Assembly: GCA_964607755.1 (NCBI GenBank)
Contig: CAZSMC010000037.1
Coordinates: 1-41,634 of the forward strand
Origin: CAZSMC01 sp964607755
GTDB taxonomy: Bacteria; Zhuqueibacterota; Zhuqueibacteria; Residuimicrobiales; Krinioviventaceae
DNA length: 41,634 nt
Direction of reading: 5' to 3'
Positions within the stretch are counted from its first letter, which is position 1, and every line of letters begins with the position of its first letter. Of this stretch, positions 25,913 to 33,738 are shown one piece after another. Below the pieces are notes generated by a model that saw nothing but the letters and a program-made list of their open reading frames with translations, ran no database searches and was not told the DNA's origin. Both the position numbers and the translations under genes were made by a program.

Positions 25913-27016
25913 ATGCAGGAGTTAAACCGGAAAAATTTCTTCAAAGAGAGTGCCAAATATGCAGCCGGCATTTCCGCAGGTTTAGTGGGCATCGATGTGC
26001 TCGGTCAACAAAAAGTCCGGGCGCAGGCAACACTTAGCTGGCCTTATCCATATGAAACTCTGGATCCGGACGCTGTTCGAATTCTCGGCCACGACAGCTT
26101 CTGGAGCGGCAAAGGCTGTTCCTATGGCTCATTTCACGGCATCGTTGAAGCCCTGCGCGACGTTGTTGGTGAACCTTATAAAAATTTTCCCACCGAGATC
26201 ATGATTTACGGACATGGCGGAACTGTTGGTTGGGGCACTCTGTGCGGTGCACTTAATGGCGCCGCCGCTCTGATTTCTCTGGTGTGTGAGAAAGAGGCAT
26301 CGGACCAGATCATTCACGAACTGGTGGGTTGGTACACGCAAACCAATTTCCCGACCGATAAAAGTAATGAATACGGCGTTCAACAAAAATATAATGTCAA
26401 CAAGTACACAGAAACTTTGCCGCAGAACACGAGCGATTCACCGCTGTGCCACGTGTCCGTAACCGAGTGGTGTCATACGGCACATCACAATGCGGGTGAT
26501 CTTGAGCGCAAAGAACGCTGCGCCCGTTTAACCGGCGACGTTTCGGCAAAAGCAGTCGAGCTGCTTAACGATTATTTCAACGAGCAGTTCACGCCAAAAT
26601 ATACACCACCGGAATCAATTTCTGAATGCAGCAGCTGTCATAGTTCCACAGCCATGGCGTTAAAAATGGAATGCCGGGCGTGTCATGCCAATGCGCACAC
26701 CCAGGCGGCGGTGCAAAAGCCAGAACCAATTCCCAGCGATTACAACCTGGACCAAAATTATCCGAATCCATTCAATCCGACGACCACGATTGCCTTCTCT
26801 CTGCCTAAAAATGAAAAGGTGACAATTTCAATCTATGACCTGAACGGTCATCATGTGAAAACGCTTGTCGATAATGAACTCTATTCGGCGGGCAAACACG
26901 CTGTCCAATGGAACAGACTGAATGCTTTTGGAGAAAAAGTCAGCTCTGGCATGTATTACTATCGAATTAAAGCAGGAAATTTCGTAAGAGCAAAAAACAT
27001 GTTGATGGTCAAATAG
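25913..27016 (+). CDS. Split-Soret cytochrome c with a type IX sorting domain
   Basis: A 367-residue fusion. The N-terminus (NRKNFFKESAKYAAG, then a hydrophobic stretch) resembles a Tat signal with RK in place of RR. Residues about 35-260 resemble split-Soret cytochrome c of Desulfovibrio: ATLSWPYPYETLDPD, KGCSYGSFHGIVEAL, GWGTLCGALNGAAALISL, DSPLCHVSVTEWCH and two heme c sites, CSSCH (239-243) and CRACH (254-258). The C-terminal 90 residues are a T9SS sorting domain (NLDQNYPNPFNPTTTIAF, ISIYDLNGHHVKTLV, SSGMYYYRIK). The combination would place a dihaem electron-transfer protein at the cell surface. It has a good ribosome site (GGAGG). Confidence 0.85.
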   Translation: MQELNRKNFFKESAKYAAGISAGLVGIDVLGQQKVRAQATLSWPYPYETLDPDAVRILGHDSFWSGKGCSYGSFHGIVEALRDVVGEPYKNFPTEIMIYGHGGTVGWGTLCGALNGAAALISLVCEKEASDQIIHELVGWYTQTNFPTDKSNEYGVQQKYNVNKYTETLPQNTSDSPLCHVSVTEWCHTAHHNAGDLERKERCARLTGDVSAKAVELLNDYFNEQFTPKYTPPESISECSSCHSSTAMALKMECRACHANAHTQAAVQKPEPIPSDYNLDQNYPNPFNPTTTIAFSLPKNEKVTISIYDLNGHHVKTLVDNELYSAGKHAVQWNRLNAFGEKVSSGMYYYRIKAGNFVRAKNMLMVK

Positions 27017-27149
27017 TATCATATGACCACACGAGATGTTTAATCCAATATTTTTTTGTTTATATGAGTACACCATGCAAAAGAAACTATCCCTGCAATT
27101 CTCCGTATTTTGAGGTGAATATTCATCATGATCAAAAAGGAGTGTAAAA

Positions 27150-27848
27150 ATGGATAGACAAAAACAAGGTATAATGATAGGAAGCCTGATCGTTCTTGTT
27201 GGTATTCTCACGTTATTGATGAATCTTGATGTATTCCCTCGTTTTGGTGACTTTATGTGGGGTATCGTGCTGTTGATTGTTGCATTGTTCTTTTTTAATA
27301 TTTTTTGGAAAAACCGGGCGCAATGGTGGGCGCTGCTTCCTGCCGCTGTTTTTTTCGCTCTCGGAATTGGACTGATCCTGAAAAGCTTGATTTGGCTTCC
27401 TGGTGAAATTATCGGTATCTTACTTTTCTTCTTTACCGGCGGCGTATTTGCTTATCTTTATGCCCGTAACCCGAAAGAATGGTGGCCAGTGATACCGGCT
27501 GGCGCGCTTTTCAGTCTGGGAACTATCGTTCTGGTTGATGGTTTTCATTTGTTAGATTCCGATTTCCAGGGCGTTATTTTCCTGTTTGGCATGGGTCTTA
27601 CGTTCATCTATCTTTGGAGTCAACGAACTCGGGAAAATAAATTTTTTTGGGCTCTTTATCCGGGTGCGGTTTTATTGATTTTGTCAGTGCTGGTTTATAC
27701 CGAAAAGGCACGCTGGCTGGGCTCAGAATATGTTTTCCCCATTCTTCTCATAATGACAGGACTGTTTTTTATTATTTCGGCTGTGCTAAAATCACGGACT
27801 ATTAAATCCACAGAAACAACAGAGGACGTTAAAGACAAAACAGAATAA
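27150..27848 (+). CDS. Multi-pass membrane protein of unknown function
   Basis: A 232-residue protein with about eight hydrophobic helices in repeated pairs, each with a similar shape (GIVLLIVALFFFNIFW; ALLPAAVFFALGIGLIL; PVIPAGALFSLGTIVLV; ALYPGAVLLILSVLVY), so it looks like an internal repeat of a two-helix unit. The acidic tail is short. It resembles small membrane proteins found beside LiaF- or PspC-like stress genes, but I do not recognise a family with confidence. AAGGAG precedes the start. Confidence 0.72.
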   Translation: MDRQKQGIMIGSLIVLVGILTLLMNLDVFPRFGDFMWGIVLLIVALFFFNIFWKNRAQWWALLPAAVFFALGIGLILKSLIWLPGEIIGILLFFFTGGVFAYLYARNPKEWWPVIPAGALFSLGTIVLVDGFHLLDSDFQGVIFLFGMGLTFIYLWSQRTRENKFFWALYPGAVLLILSVLVYTEKARWLGSEYVFPILLIMTGLFFIISAVLKSRTIKSTETTEDVKDKTE

Positions 27849-27976
27849 AAAAAGTAGTGGATAACTGTTCTCTTTCCGTTGCCCTTACTTTAACTCATTT
27901 GGGGGGTTAGCACTATTCAACCCGGTTAGAAAAATTCACTTTTCCACCACAGCCCGGATATTTAGAATAAAGTAAC

Positions 27977-29188
27977 ATGCAAAATCTGGTTCACTCACAA
28001 ATTTCAGGACGATGGCGTCGAAAAAGATTTCCGGCGATCCACGAGCCCATGCAAACCGGTCGTGTTCTCTCGCTGTCCATGGGCCATCTTACGAACGACA
28101 TTTATCCCGCTTTTCTTGCGCCATTATTACCGTTGCTTATCGAAAGATTAGACTTGAGTTTAACTCTGGCAGCCGGACTGATTTCCATTCAAGCCATTTT
28201 CACATCGCTGTCGCAGCCCATTTTTGGTCATATCGCCGACCGCCTCGAGCATCCGTATCTGGTCATTTTCGGTCCGCTGGTTACGGCACTTTTTTACAGC
28301 TCAATTGGTCTGGTTGATAGCTACTGGTATCTCGTCATCATCATAACATGTGCCGGCGTGGGCACTGCTGCGTTTCATCCCCAGGCTGCTGCGCTGGCTG
28401 CTTCTGCCAGCGGCAGAAAGGCTGGTCTCGGCATGTCTATTTTTGTGACCGGCGGCAGCGCCGGTTTTGCCATCGGGCCGGTCATTATTATGGGAATTGT
28501 TACCACGCTCGGTTTGGCCTACACAAACTTGACCATCATATTCGGATTGGCAATTTCTGCCACGTTGTTTCTCGTCCTGCCTGCTTTGCCGCATGCGCCA
28601 AAGCATAATCCGCCAAGCGAGCAGGCTGTTTCCGTCCGGCATGTAATGGCTTCGATCATCATTCTGTTTCTTATTTCTACCACGCGCGCTCTTCTCATGA
28701 CCGGATTCAACACGTTCACACCGATTTATCTCAAAGCGCATGATTTTCCGCCAATGCTTTACGCATCTGCTCTGACCATCTTTGCGATTTCCGGGGCTGC
28801 TGGTTCGCTGGTGAGTGGCGGCTTTTCCGACCGCTATGGCCGCAAAAAAGTAATCTTTGTTACCCTGGCAATATCTCTTGTTTTTTTTCGGTTATTTTTG
28901 TATATAAACAGCATCGCAGCCCTGATCGTTTTTGGCATTGCCGGATTTTTTCTCATGGCATCTATACCGGTGGTTATTATTGCGGCACAGGAACTGTTTC
29001 CGGCGCGCATCAATACAGCATCCTCTGTGGTCATGGGATTGGCGTTCGGTTTTGGCGGATTGTTAGTGACGCCAATAGGGGCGCTGGCTGATTCATTCGG
29101 TGTAGAAATCGCCATGAAAACACTTATCGGAATCGGAGCCGTGGCTGCAATGCTTGCTCTTTTTCTGCCTGAAACTAAAAATGCATAA
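27977..29188 (+). CDS. MFS transporter, fosmidomycin-resistance-like
   Basis: A 403-residue, 12-helix major facilitator protein. SMGHLTNDIYPAFLAPLLPLLIERL near residue 35 is typical of the Fsr/fosmidomycin-resistance branch, and the loop GGFSDRYGRKKVIFVTL is the MFS A-motif in the second half. The first 25 residues (rich in R and K) are unusual and a start at the ATG at 28052 is possible. The substrate is unknown; drug or small-molecule efflux is likely. It is five bases ahead of selA, suggesting cotranscription. Confidence 0.85.
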   Translation: MQNLVHSQISGRWRRKRFPAIHEPMQTGRVLSLSMGHLTNDIYPAFLAPLLPLLIERLDLSLTLAAGLISIQAIFTSLSQPIFGHIADRLEHPYLVIFGPLVTALFYSSIGLVDSYWYLVIIITCAGVGTAAFHPQAAALAASASGRKAGLGMSIFVTGGSAGFAIGPVIIMGIVTTLGLAYTNLTIIFGLAISATLFLVLPALPHAPKHNPPSEQAVSVRHVMASIIILFLISTTRALLMTGFNTFTPIYLKAHDFPPMLYASALTIFAISGAAGSLVSGGFSDRYGRKKVIFVTLAISLVFFRLFLYINSIAALIVFGIAGFFLMASIPVVIIAAQELFPARINTASSVVMGLAFGFGGLLVTPIGALADSFGVEIAMKTLIGIGAVAAMLALFLPETKNA

Positions 29189-29193
29189 ACCTT

Positions 29194-30609
29194 ATGACTA
29201 GCCAATTTCACATCCTGCCGTCCATCGATGCGCTGCTCAATGATGAGAGAGCTGCGCACCTGCTCGACACCTACCAACGGGAACGGATTCGTGATGTATG
29301 CCGTGAACTGGTCGACCACGTGCGTAACGATATTAGCGCCGGACACACTCCCCTCGCAGAAACCAAAGATGAAATGATCGATATTATTCTGGAAAGCGCT
29401 GAAGAAATATTAGATGCTGAGATGGCACCGAGTCTGCGATCCGTGATCAACGCGACTGGCATTGTGCTGCACACCGGACTCGGCCGGGCGCCGCTGTCTG
29501 CAAGAGTTCGACGATATCTGGAAAAAATCGCTAACGGTTACTGCAACATTGAACTCGATTTGTCAACCGGCAAACGCGGTGACCGGACCGACCATGCGCG
29601 GCATGTGCTGTGCCGCCTAACCGGTGCTGAAAATGCACTGGTTGTTAACAATAACGCTGCCGCTGTTTTTTTGGCGCTGAATACCCTGGCTTACGGCAAA
29701 GAAGCGGTCATTTCCCGCGGACAACTGGTGGAAATTGGCGGCTCGTTCCGCATCCCCGAGGTGATGGAAAAAAGCGGGGTGAACATGCGCGAAATTGGTA
29801 CCACGAACAAAACAAAACTGAGTGATTATGAAAAAGCGATCAACGAAAATACGGCCGTTGTTGTGGTGGCGCATACGTCCAATTTTCGGGTCATGGGATT
29901 TACCGAAGAGCCGGAATTGTACAAAATATGTGACTTAGCCCATGCTCATGACATTCCGGTTTTGCACGATCTCGGCGCCGGTGTTATCGTTGATTTGCAG
30001 CAGTACGGATTGCCTTATGAACCGCTGGTTCAAGACAGCCTCAGCGCCGGCGTGGATGTAGTGACGTTTAGCGGCGATAAAATATTGGGCGGTCCGCAAG
30101 CAGGTTTGATCGTTGGCAATAATGACTGGCTGGAGAAAATTCATCGCAATCCGATTATGCGAGCCGTCCGGTGTGACAAATTAATTTACGCGGCGTTGCA
30201 GGAAACTCTGAAACTCTTTTTTTTGAACGTGTTCCGCCAGGAACATAAAACAATGCAATTGCTCACTGATTCACCGGACATGGTTCAGCAAAAAGCCGAA
30301 AAATGCTTGCAGCTCATCTCTGCTGATTTGCGGGAAAAATTATCGATCACAATCGAATCCTGCCAGAGTCAGACCGGCAGCGGCGCGCTGCCGCTGGAGA
30401 ACATTCCAAGCAAAGGACTGCAGATCGTGCCTACCCATACCAGCGCTGAAGACATTGCCCGTGAACTGCGACGCGGCACACCGCCGGTTATCTCAATAAT
30501 CCGCAACGACAGAGTCTTTGCCGACCTGCGAACTGTTGATGATACGGAAATTGAATCACTGGCAGCGGTGATCAATACCCGGTTACCTTTTCTCCTCTCA
30601 CAAAAATAA
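29194..30609 (+). CDS. selA: L-seryl-tRNA(Sec) selenium transferase
   Basis: A 471-residue PLP enzyme that converts seryl-tRNA(Sec) to selenocysteyl-tRNA(Sec) using selenophosphate. Opening residues LPSIDALLNDERAAHLLD and RSVINATGIVLHTGLGRAPLS are family hallmarks. The PLP lysine is K296 in TFSGDKILGGPQAG, and the C-terminal domain (SQTGSGALPLENIPS) follows. Its presence implies the organism makes selenoproteins. No selB, selC or selD was found within the window; the usual downstream selB is replaced by a toxin-antitoxin pair. Confidence 0.97.
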   Translation: MTSQFHILPSIDALLNDERAAHLLDTYQRERIRDVCRELVDHVRNDISAGHTPLAETKDEMIDIILESAEEILDAEMAPSLRSVINATGIVLHTGLGRAPLSARVRRYLEKIANGYCNIELDLSTGKRGDRTDHARHVLCRLTGAENALVVNNNAAAVFLALNTLAYGKEAVISRGQLVEIGGSFRIPEVMEKSGVNMREIGTTNKTKLSDYEKAINENTAVVVVAHTSNFRVMGFTEEPELYKICDLAHAHDIPVLHDLGAGVIVDLQQYGLPYEPLVQDSLSAGVDVVTFSGDKILGGPQAGLIVGNNDWLEKIHRNPIMRAVRCDKLIYAALQETLKLFFLNVFRQEHKTMQLLTDSPDMVQQKAEKCLQLISADLREKLSITIESCQSQTGSGALPLENIPSKGLQIVPTHTSAEDIARELRRGTPPVISIIRNDRVFADLRTVDDTEIESLAAVINTRLPFLLSQK

Positions 30610-30782
30610 AACCTCACCAAAGTAGGATATCAGAATAACGGCTTAAAAAAAATGCCTGAAGCTTTGATTTCTTTCTGTCACGGATAAATGTACCTGAATT
30701 ATTCGAATGCTCAATGTTGACACCGATATTGTTAAAAAATGAATGATTCGCCCACCCCATTGATACTCTCCAAAATTCAGTC

Positions 30783-30811
30783 TTGACAATGATGATAATT
30801 ATAACTAAAAT
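30783..30811 (+). promoter_or_regulatory. Sigma70-like promoter of the toxin-antitoxin pair
   Basis: TTGACA (30783-30788), an exact 17-base spacer and TAAAAT (30806-30811). The start site would fall in an AT-rich repeat (AATATAATAATATAAT) that may be the antitoxin's operator. Confidence 0.65.
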
Positions 30812-30853
30812 GTAACCAAAAGAATATAATAATATAATCGAAAAAGGTATGTT

Positions 30854-31138
30854 ATGAATATAACTATTCGAAATATTCCTGAAGAGGTAATGGATAAAAT
30901 CCGCACCCTTTCCAAAGTCGAGCGCAGGAGCTTAAACAGCGAAATACTTGTCGTGCTTGAACAGGGTTTGAGTGAAAAACTTGGACGTTTGTTCAATATA
31001 AAATCAAACATGACCAGGGAATTGCAGGTTAATATATGGCGGAATTTGGCTGAAAAATGGGAAGACGATCGTTCGTCCCAGGAAATAATAAATGATATTT
31101 ATGATAATAGAACGATGGGGCGGGATGTTGAATTATGA
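30854..31138 (+). CDS. FitA-like ribbon-helix-helix antitoxin
   Basis: A 94-residue protein. Residues 1-40 (MNITIRNIPEEVMDKIRTLS and SLNSEILVVLEQGL) form the Arc/FitA ribbon-helix-helix DNA-binding unit. The rest is helical and acidic and should wrap the toxin. The stop overlaps the next ATG by four bases (ATGA), the standard arrangement for such pairs. Autoregulation at the upstream promoter is likely. Confidence 0.85.
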   Translation: MNITIRNIPEEVMDKIRTLSKVERRSLNSEILVVLEQGLSEKLGRLFNIKSNMTRELQVNIWRNLAEKWEDDRSSQEIINDIYDNRTMGRDVEL

Positions 31139-31527
31139 TTTTATTAGATACAGATACCTGTATTGAGATACTTCGTGGAAATCATCATGTCATTAATAAA
31201 CGCGCTGTAACAGATGATCGAGTTGCAATATCATTTATGACGGTGGGGGAATTATATTATGGGGCTGAAAAGTCGAAAAATCGAATAAGAAACAAACACG
31301 TCGTTGATGAATTCATTCTTTCCATCGATGTTATCAATACGGACATTGACATTTTGCAGCGATTCGGGGAGATAAAAGCCTCGTTGACATTAAAGGGGCA
31401 TTCCGTTGCAGATGCAGATATTATGATTGCAGCAACATGTCTTTCAAAATGCGATAAACTGATAACCGGAAATATAAAGCATTTTGACAAAATTGAAAAC
31501 TTGACTATCGAAAATTGGATTCGGTGA
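31135..31527 (+). CDS. PIN-domain VapC/FitB-like toxin
   Basis: A 130-residue endoribonuclease domain. The metal-binding acids are D5 (LLDTDTCIEIL), E39 (TVGELYYGAEKS) and D93/D95 (HSVADADIMIAATC), and TGNIKHFDKI is the final family motif. All look intact, so the toxin should be active when released from its antitoxin. It overlaps the antitoxin gene by four bases. Confidence 0.92.
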   Translation: MILLDTDTCIEILRGNHHVINKRAVTDDRVAISFMTVGELYYGAEKSKNRIRNKHVVDEFILSIDVINTDIDILQRFGEIKASLTLKGHSVADADIMIAATCLSKCDKLITGNIKHFDKIENLTIENWIR

Positions 31528-31552
31528 TCACGTTCATTAATTTGGATGTACG

Positions 31553-31584
31553 TTCACACCGTCACAAAGAGGCAAAAACACAAA
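31553..31584. repeat. Dispersed CACAAAG motif, reverse orientation copy
   Basis: TCACAAAGAGGCAAAAACACAA is the reverse-complement form of the T-rich motif at 13587 and 32361. Here it forms the leader of the GNAT gene and may provide its ribosome site (AGAGG). Confidence 0.4.
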
Positions 31585-32114
31585 TGGACATCACACTCAG
31601 ACAGGAAACTGAAAACGATTATGCAGAGGTATTCGAAATCGTTAAAAAAGCGTTTAAAGATCTGGACATAAGCGACCATACAGAACAATTTTTGGTCGAA
31701 CGGTTGAGAAAAACGGACGCTTTTATTCCCGAATTGTCGATTGTCGCTGAACACGATAATCAGATCGTTGGCCACATCATGCTAACAAAAACTAAAATTG
31801 AACATGACAACGACTCTTTCGAATCGTTAACACTGGCACCTGTTGCTGTCAAACCTGAATATCAGCGACAGGGAATTGGCGGGAAACTCATCATGGAAAG
31901 TCACAGAATTGCACGTGAACTGGGATACAAATCGATTGTAGTTGTCGGGCACGAATCGTATTATCCGAAATTTGGTTACCGGCCTGCGAGCACTTACAAC
32001 ATCACATGCTCATTCGACGTACCGGATGAGAATTTGATGATCATTGAATTGGTTGAAAATGGCTTAAAAGGAGTTTGTGGAACCATCGTCCATCCCAAAG
32101 AATTTTTTGAATAA
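31584..32114 (+). CDS. GNAT-family N-acetyltransferase
   Basis: A 176-residue single-domain acetyltransferase. The acetyl-CoA binding motif A is LAPVAVKPEYQRQGIGGKLI, with YKSIVVVGHESYYPKFGYRPA as the following segment. The latter and the N-terminal LRQETENDYAEVFEIVKKAF resemble the YhbS-like branch. The frame is open from 31515, but the ATG at 31584 gives the normal GNAT N-terminus. The substrate is unknown. Confidence 0.9.
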   Translation: MDITLRQETENDYAEVFEIVKKAFKDLDISDHTEQFLVERLRKTDAFIPELSIVAEHDNQIVGHIMLTKTKIEHDNDSFESLTLAPVAVKPEYQRQGIGGKLIMESHRIARELGYKSIVVVGHESYYPKFGYRPASTYNITCSFDVPDENLMIIELVENGLKGVCGTIVHPKEFFE

Positions 32115-32467
32115 TTTATGCTTTTGGAATTTGTATACAACCTGCCTGTTTTAATTGATAGAAAAACATCCCGTCATAATATCTGTTGTGTGAATTATAA
32201 GTTAGCAATATCCATGAGCTACATTAAAAAACTCATATTACCGATCATAATTGTAATATTCGCAATCCGGGTTGAATATTTTCACGATCGAACAAGAGAT
32301 GGTTCAAAGTGGCTGTCTTTTTTTTTGCCACAAAAACACCAAAACTCACTATATCATTTTTTATGTTCTTTTGTGTTTTAATGATTTAGTGGCTGTCTTT
32401 TTTTTATATCTTTGCGGTTAAATTCATGAATTAATCAGGCCAAATTCAAAAAAAGCTAAATCTTAAA
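32115..32467. other. Intergenic region holding a hairpin-forming repeat
   Basis: About 350 bases. An open frame at 32118-32381 encodes nothing recognisable and has no ribosome site. The right part is occupied by the repeat at 32308-32405. Confidence 0.55.
32308..32405. repeat. Dispersed repeat with direct and inverted arms
   Basis: AGTGGCTGTCTTTTTTTT occurs directly repeated at 32308 and 32388, 80 bases apart. Between them GCCACAAAAACACCAAAAC (32327-32345) is roughly inverted against the GTGTTTTAATGATTTAGTGGC stretch ending at 32392. The right arm resembles the copy at 13587. It can fold into a long imperfect hairpin. Confidence 0.6.
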
Positions 32468-33490
32468 ATGAAATCACTTCACCGGACGCTAATGAATCGA
32501 CATACCTTTGCCATTGCCATAACAAGTGTGTTATTGTCTTTTGCAATACGTTGCGAACGAGAAACAACAAGTCCGATGCTGACGAATATTGATTATCGTC
32601 ACGAGATGCGGACGTTTGTGATAAAATTGAGCGCCTCTGCCAAAGCACACAATGAACACTTTATAATCATTCCACAAAACGGACAAGAATTGCTCACTGA
32701 TAACGGCACAGCAGATGGATCACTGCAGATTGATTATCTGAGCGCCATAGATGCCACAGGCCGGGAAGATTTGTTTTACGGATATGATAATGATGATCAA
32801 AAAACACCAGCACGAAAACGGCAGCCGTTGCTCGATTTATGCCTTTTATGTGAACAACACGGTATCGATGTACTGGTAACCGATTATTGTTCCACACCCA
32901 ACCATGTGGATTCATCCTATCGCTTTAATAATCGATACGGCTTTATTTCCTTTGCGGCTCATGAGCGGGAGCTCAACGAGATACCTGGATATCCTGTGCA
33001 GCCGTATCGCGAAAACAGCGAGGATATAGAGCATGTCTCCCGGGCACGAAATTTTCTTTATCTGATAAACAGCGAAAAATATTCAATAAAAGATGATTTT
33101 ATTCATGCTGTTTCTCAGACAAATTATGATATGGTCATAATGGATTTATATCACAATGAGACCGCTTACACAGCCTCGGACATCGAGCGATTGAAAACCA
33201 AACGTAACGGTGGCAAAAGGCTCATTCTATGCTACATGAGTATCGGAGAGGCTGAAGATTACCGTTTCTATTGGGAGAAACGCTGGAGAACAGACCCTCC
33301 CGAATGGCTCGAACCGGAAAATCCTGACTGGCAGGGCAATTTCAAAGTCAGGTACTGGCATAAAGAATGGCAAAGCATTATTTACAGTGCAAGGTCTTCG
33401 TATTTGACAAAAATCCTCAACGCCGGATTTGATGGGGCTTATCTCGATCTTGTTGACGCGTTTGAATATTTTGAATCAGCCGGTAGCTAA
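32468..33490 (+). CDS. MJ1477/TM1410-type putative glycoside hydrolase
   Basis: A 340-residue exported protein. The start is 32468 or, with a better signal peptide (MNRHTFAIAITSVLLSFA), 32492. The TIM-barrel family signature is clear: MVIMDLYHNE, then KRLILCYMSIGEAEDYRFYW, the PEWLEPENPDWQGNFKVRYW segment and AGFDGAYLDLVDAFEYF at the C-terminus. This family is related to GH114 endo-alpha-1,4-polygalactosaminidases and its real activity is poorly known. The barrel acids would be the D of IMDLYH, E of IGEAEDY and D of YLDLVD. Confidence 0.85.
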   Translation: MKSLHRTLMNRHTFAIAITSVLLSFAIRCERETTSPMLTNIDYRHEMRTFVIKLSASAKAHNEHFIIIPQNGQELLTDNGTADGSLQIDYLSAIDATGREDLFYGYDNDDQKTPARKRQPLLDLCLLCEQHGIDVLVTDYCSTPNHVDSSYRFNNRYGFISFAAHERELNEIPGYPVQPYRENSEDIEHVSRARNFLYLINSEKYSIKDDFIHAVSQTNYDMVIMDLYHNETAYTASDIERLKTKRNGGKRLILCYMSIGEAEDYRFYWEKRWRTDPPEWLEPENPDWQGNFKVRYWHKEWQSIIYSARSSYLTKILNAGFDGAYLDLVDAFEYFESAGS

Positions 33491-33632
33491 ATTATTATCT
33501 TTTCGGAACATTTTTCTATCCTTTCTCAAAAAGGTATTTCAGCTTGTACTATAGTTCAGCATTTGTAATACGCCTGTTGTTCTGGAGGTATCAAACTGCG
33601 CGTTTACCATATTCTGTTTTTTATGGAAACAA

Positions 33633-33661
33633 TTGACATCCTGAAATTATATTTGTAAATT
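33633..33661 (+). promoter_or_regulatory. Sigma70-like promoter of the GH2 gene
   Basis: TTGACA (33633-33638), 17 bases, TAAATT (33656-33661). A start site near 33668 would leave an ATG at 33676 almost leaderless, supporting 33739 as the true start. Confidence 0.55.
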
Positions 33662-33738
33662 AATATAGATAATGAATGTCTGTACTCTCCTTAATTTCCC
33701 GACTAAATTCAAGTGTGAATATCATAAAGGATCTTGCT

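Noticed and set aside
29189..30853. tRNA-Sec or SECIS element near selA
   Set aside because: Looked for around selA; no cloverleaf or TTCGA-type T-loop was seen.
32118..32381. 87-codon frame after the GNAT gene
   Set aside because: No ribosome site, no motif, and its end runs into the dispersed repeat.
33676..33738. Upstream ATG for the GH2 gene
   Set aside because: It would fall almost on the predicted transcription start and would put 21 residues before a normal signal peptide; the ATG at 33739 has AGGA upstream.
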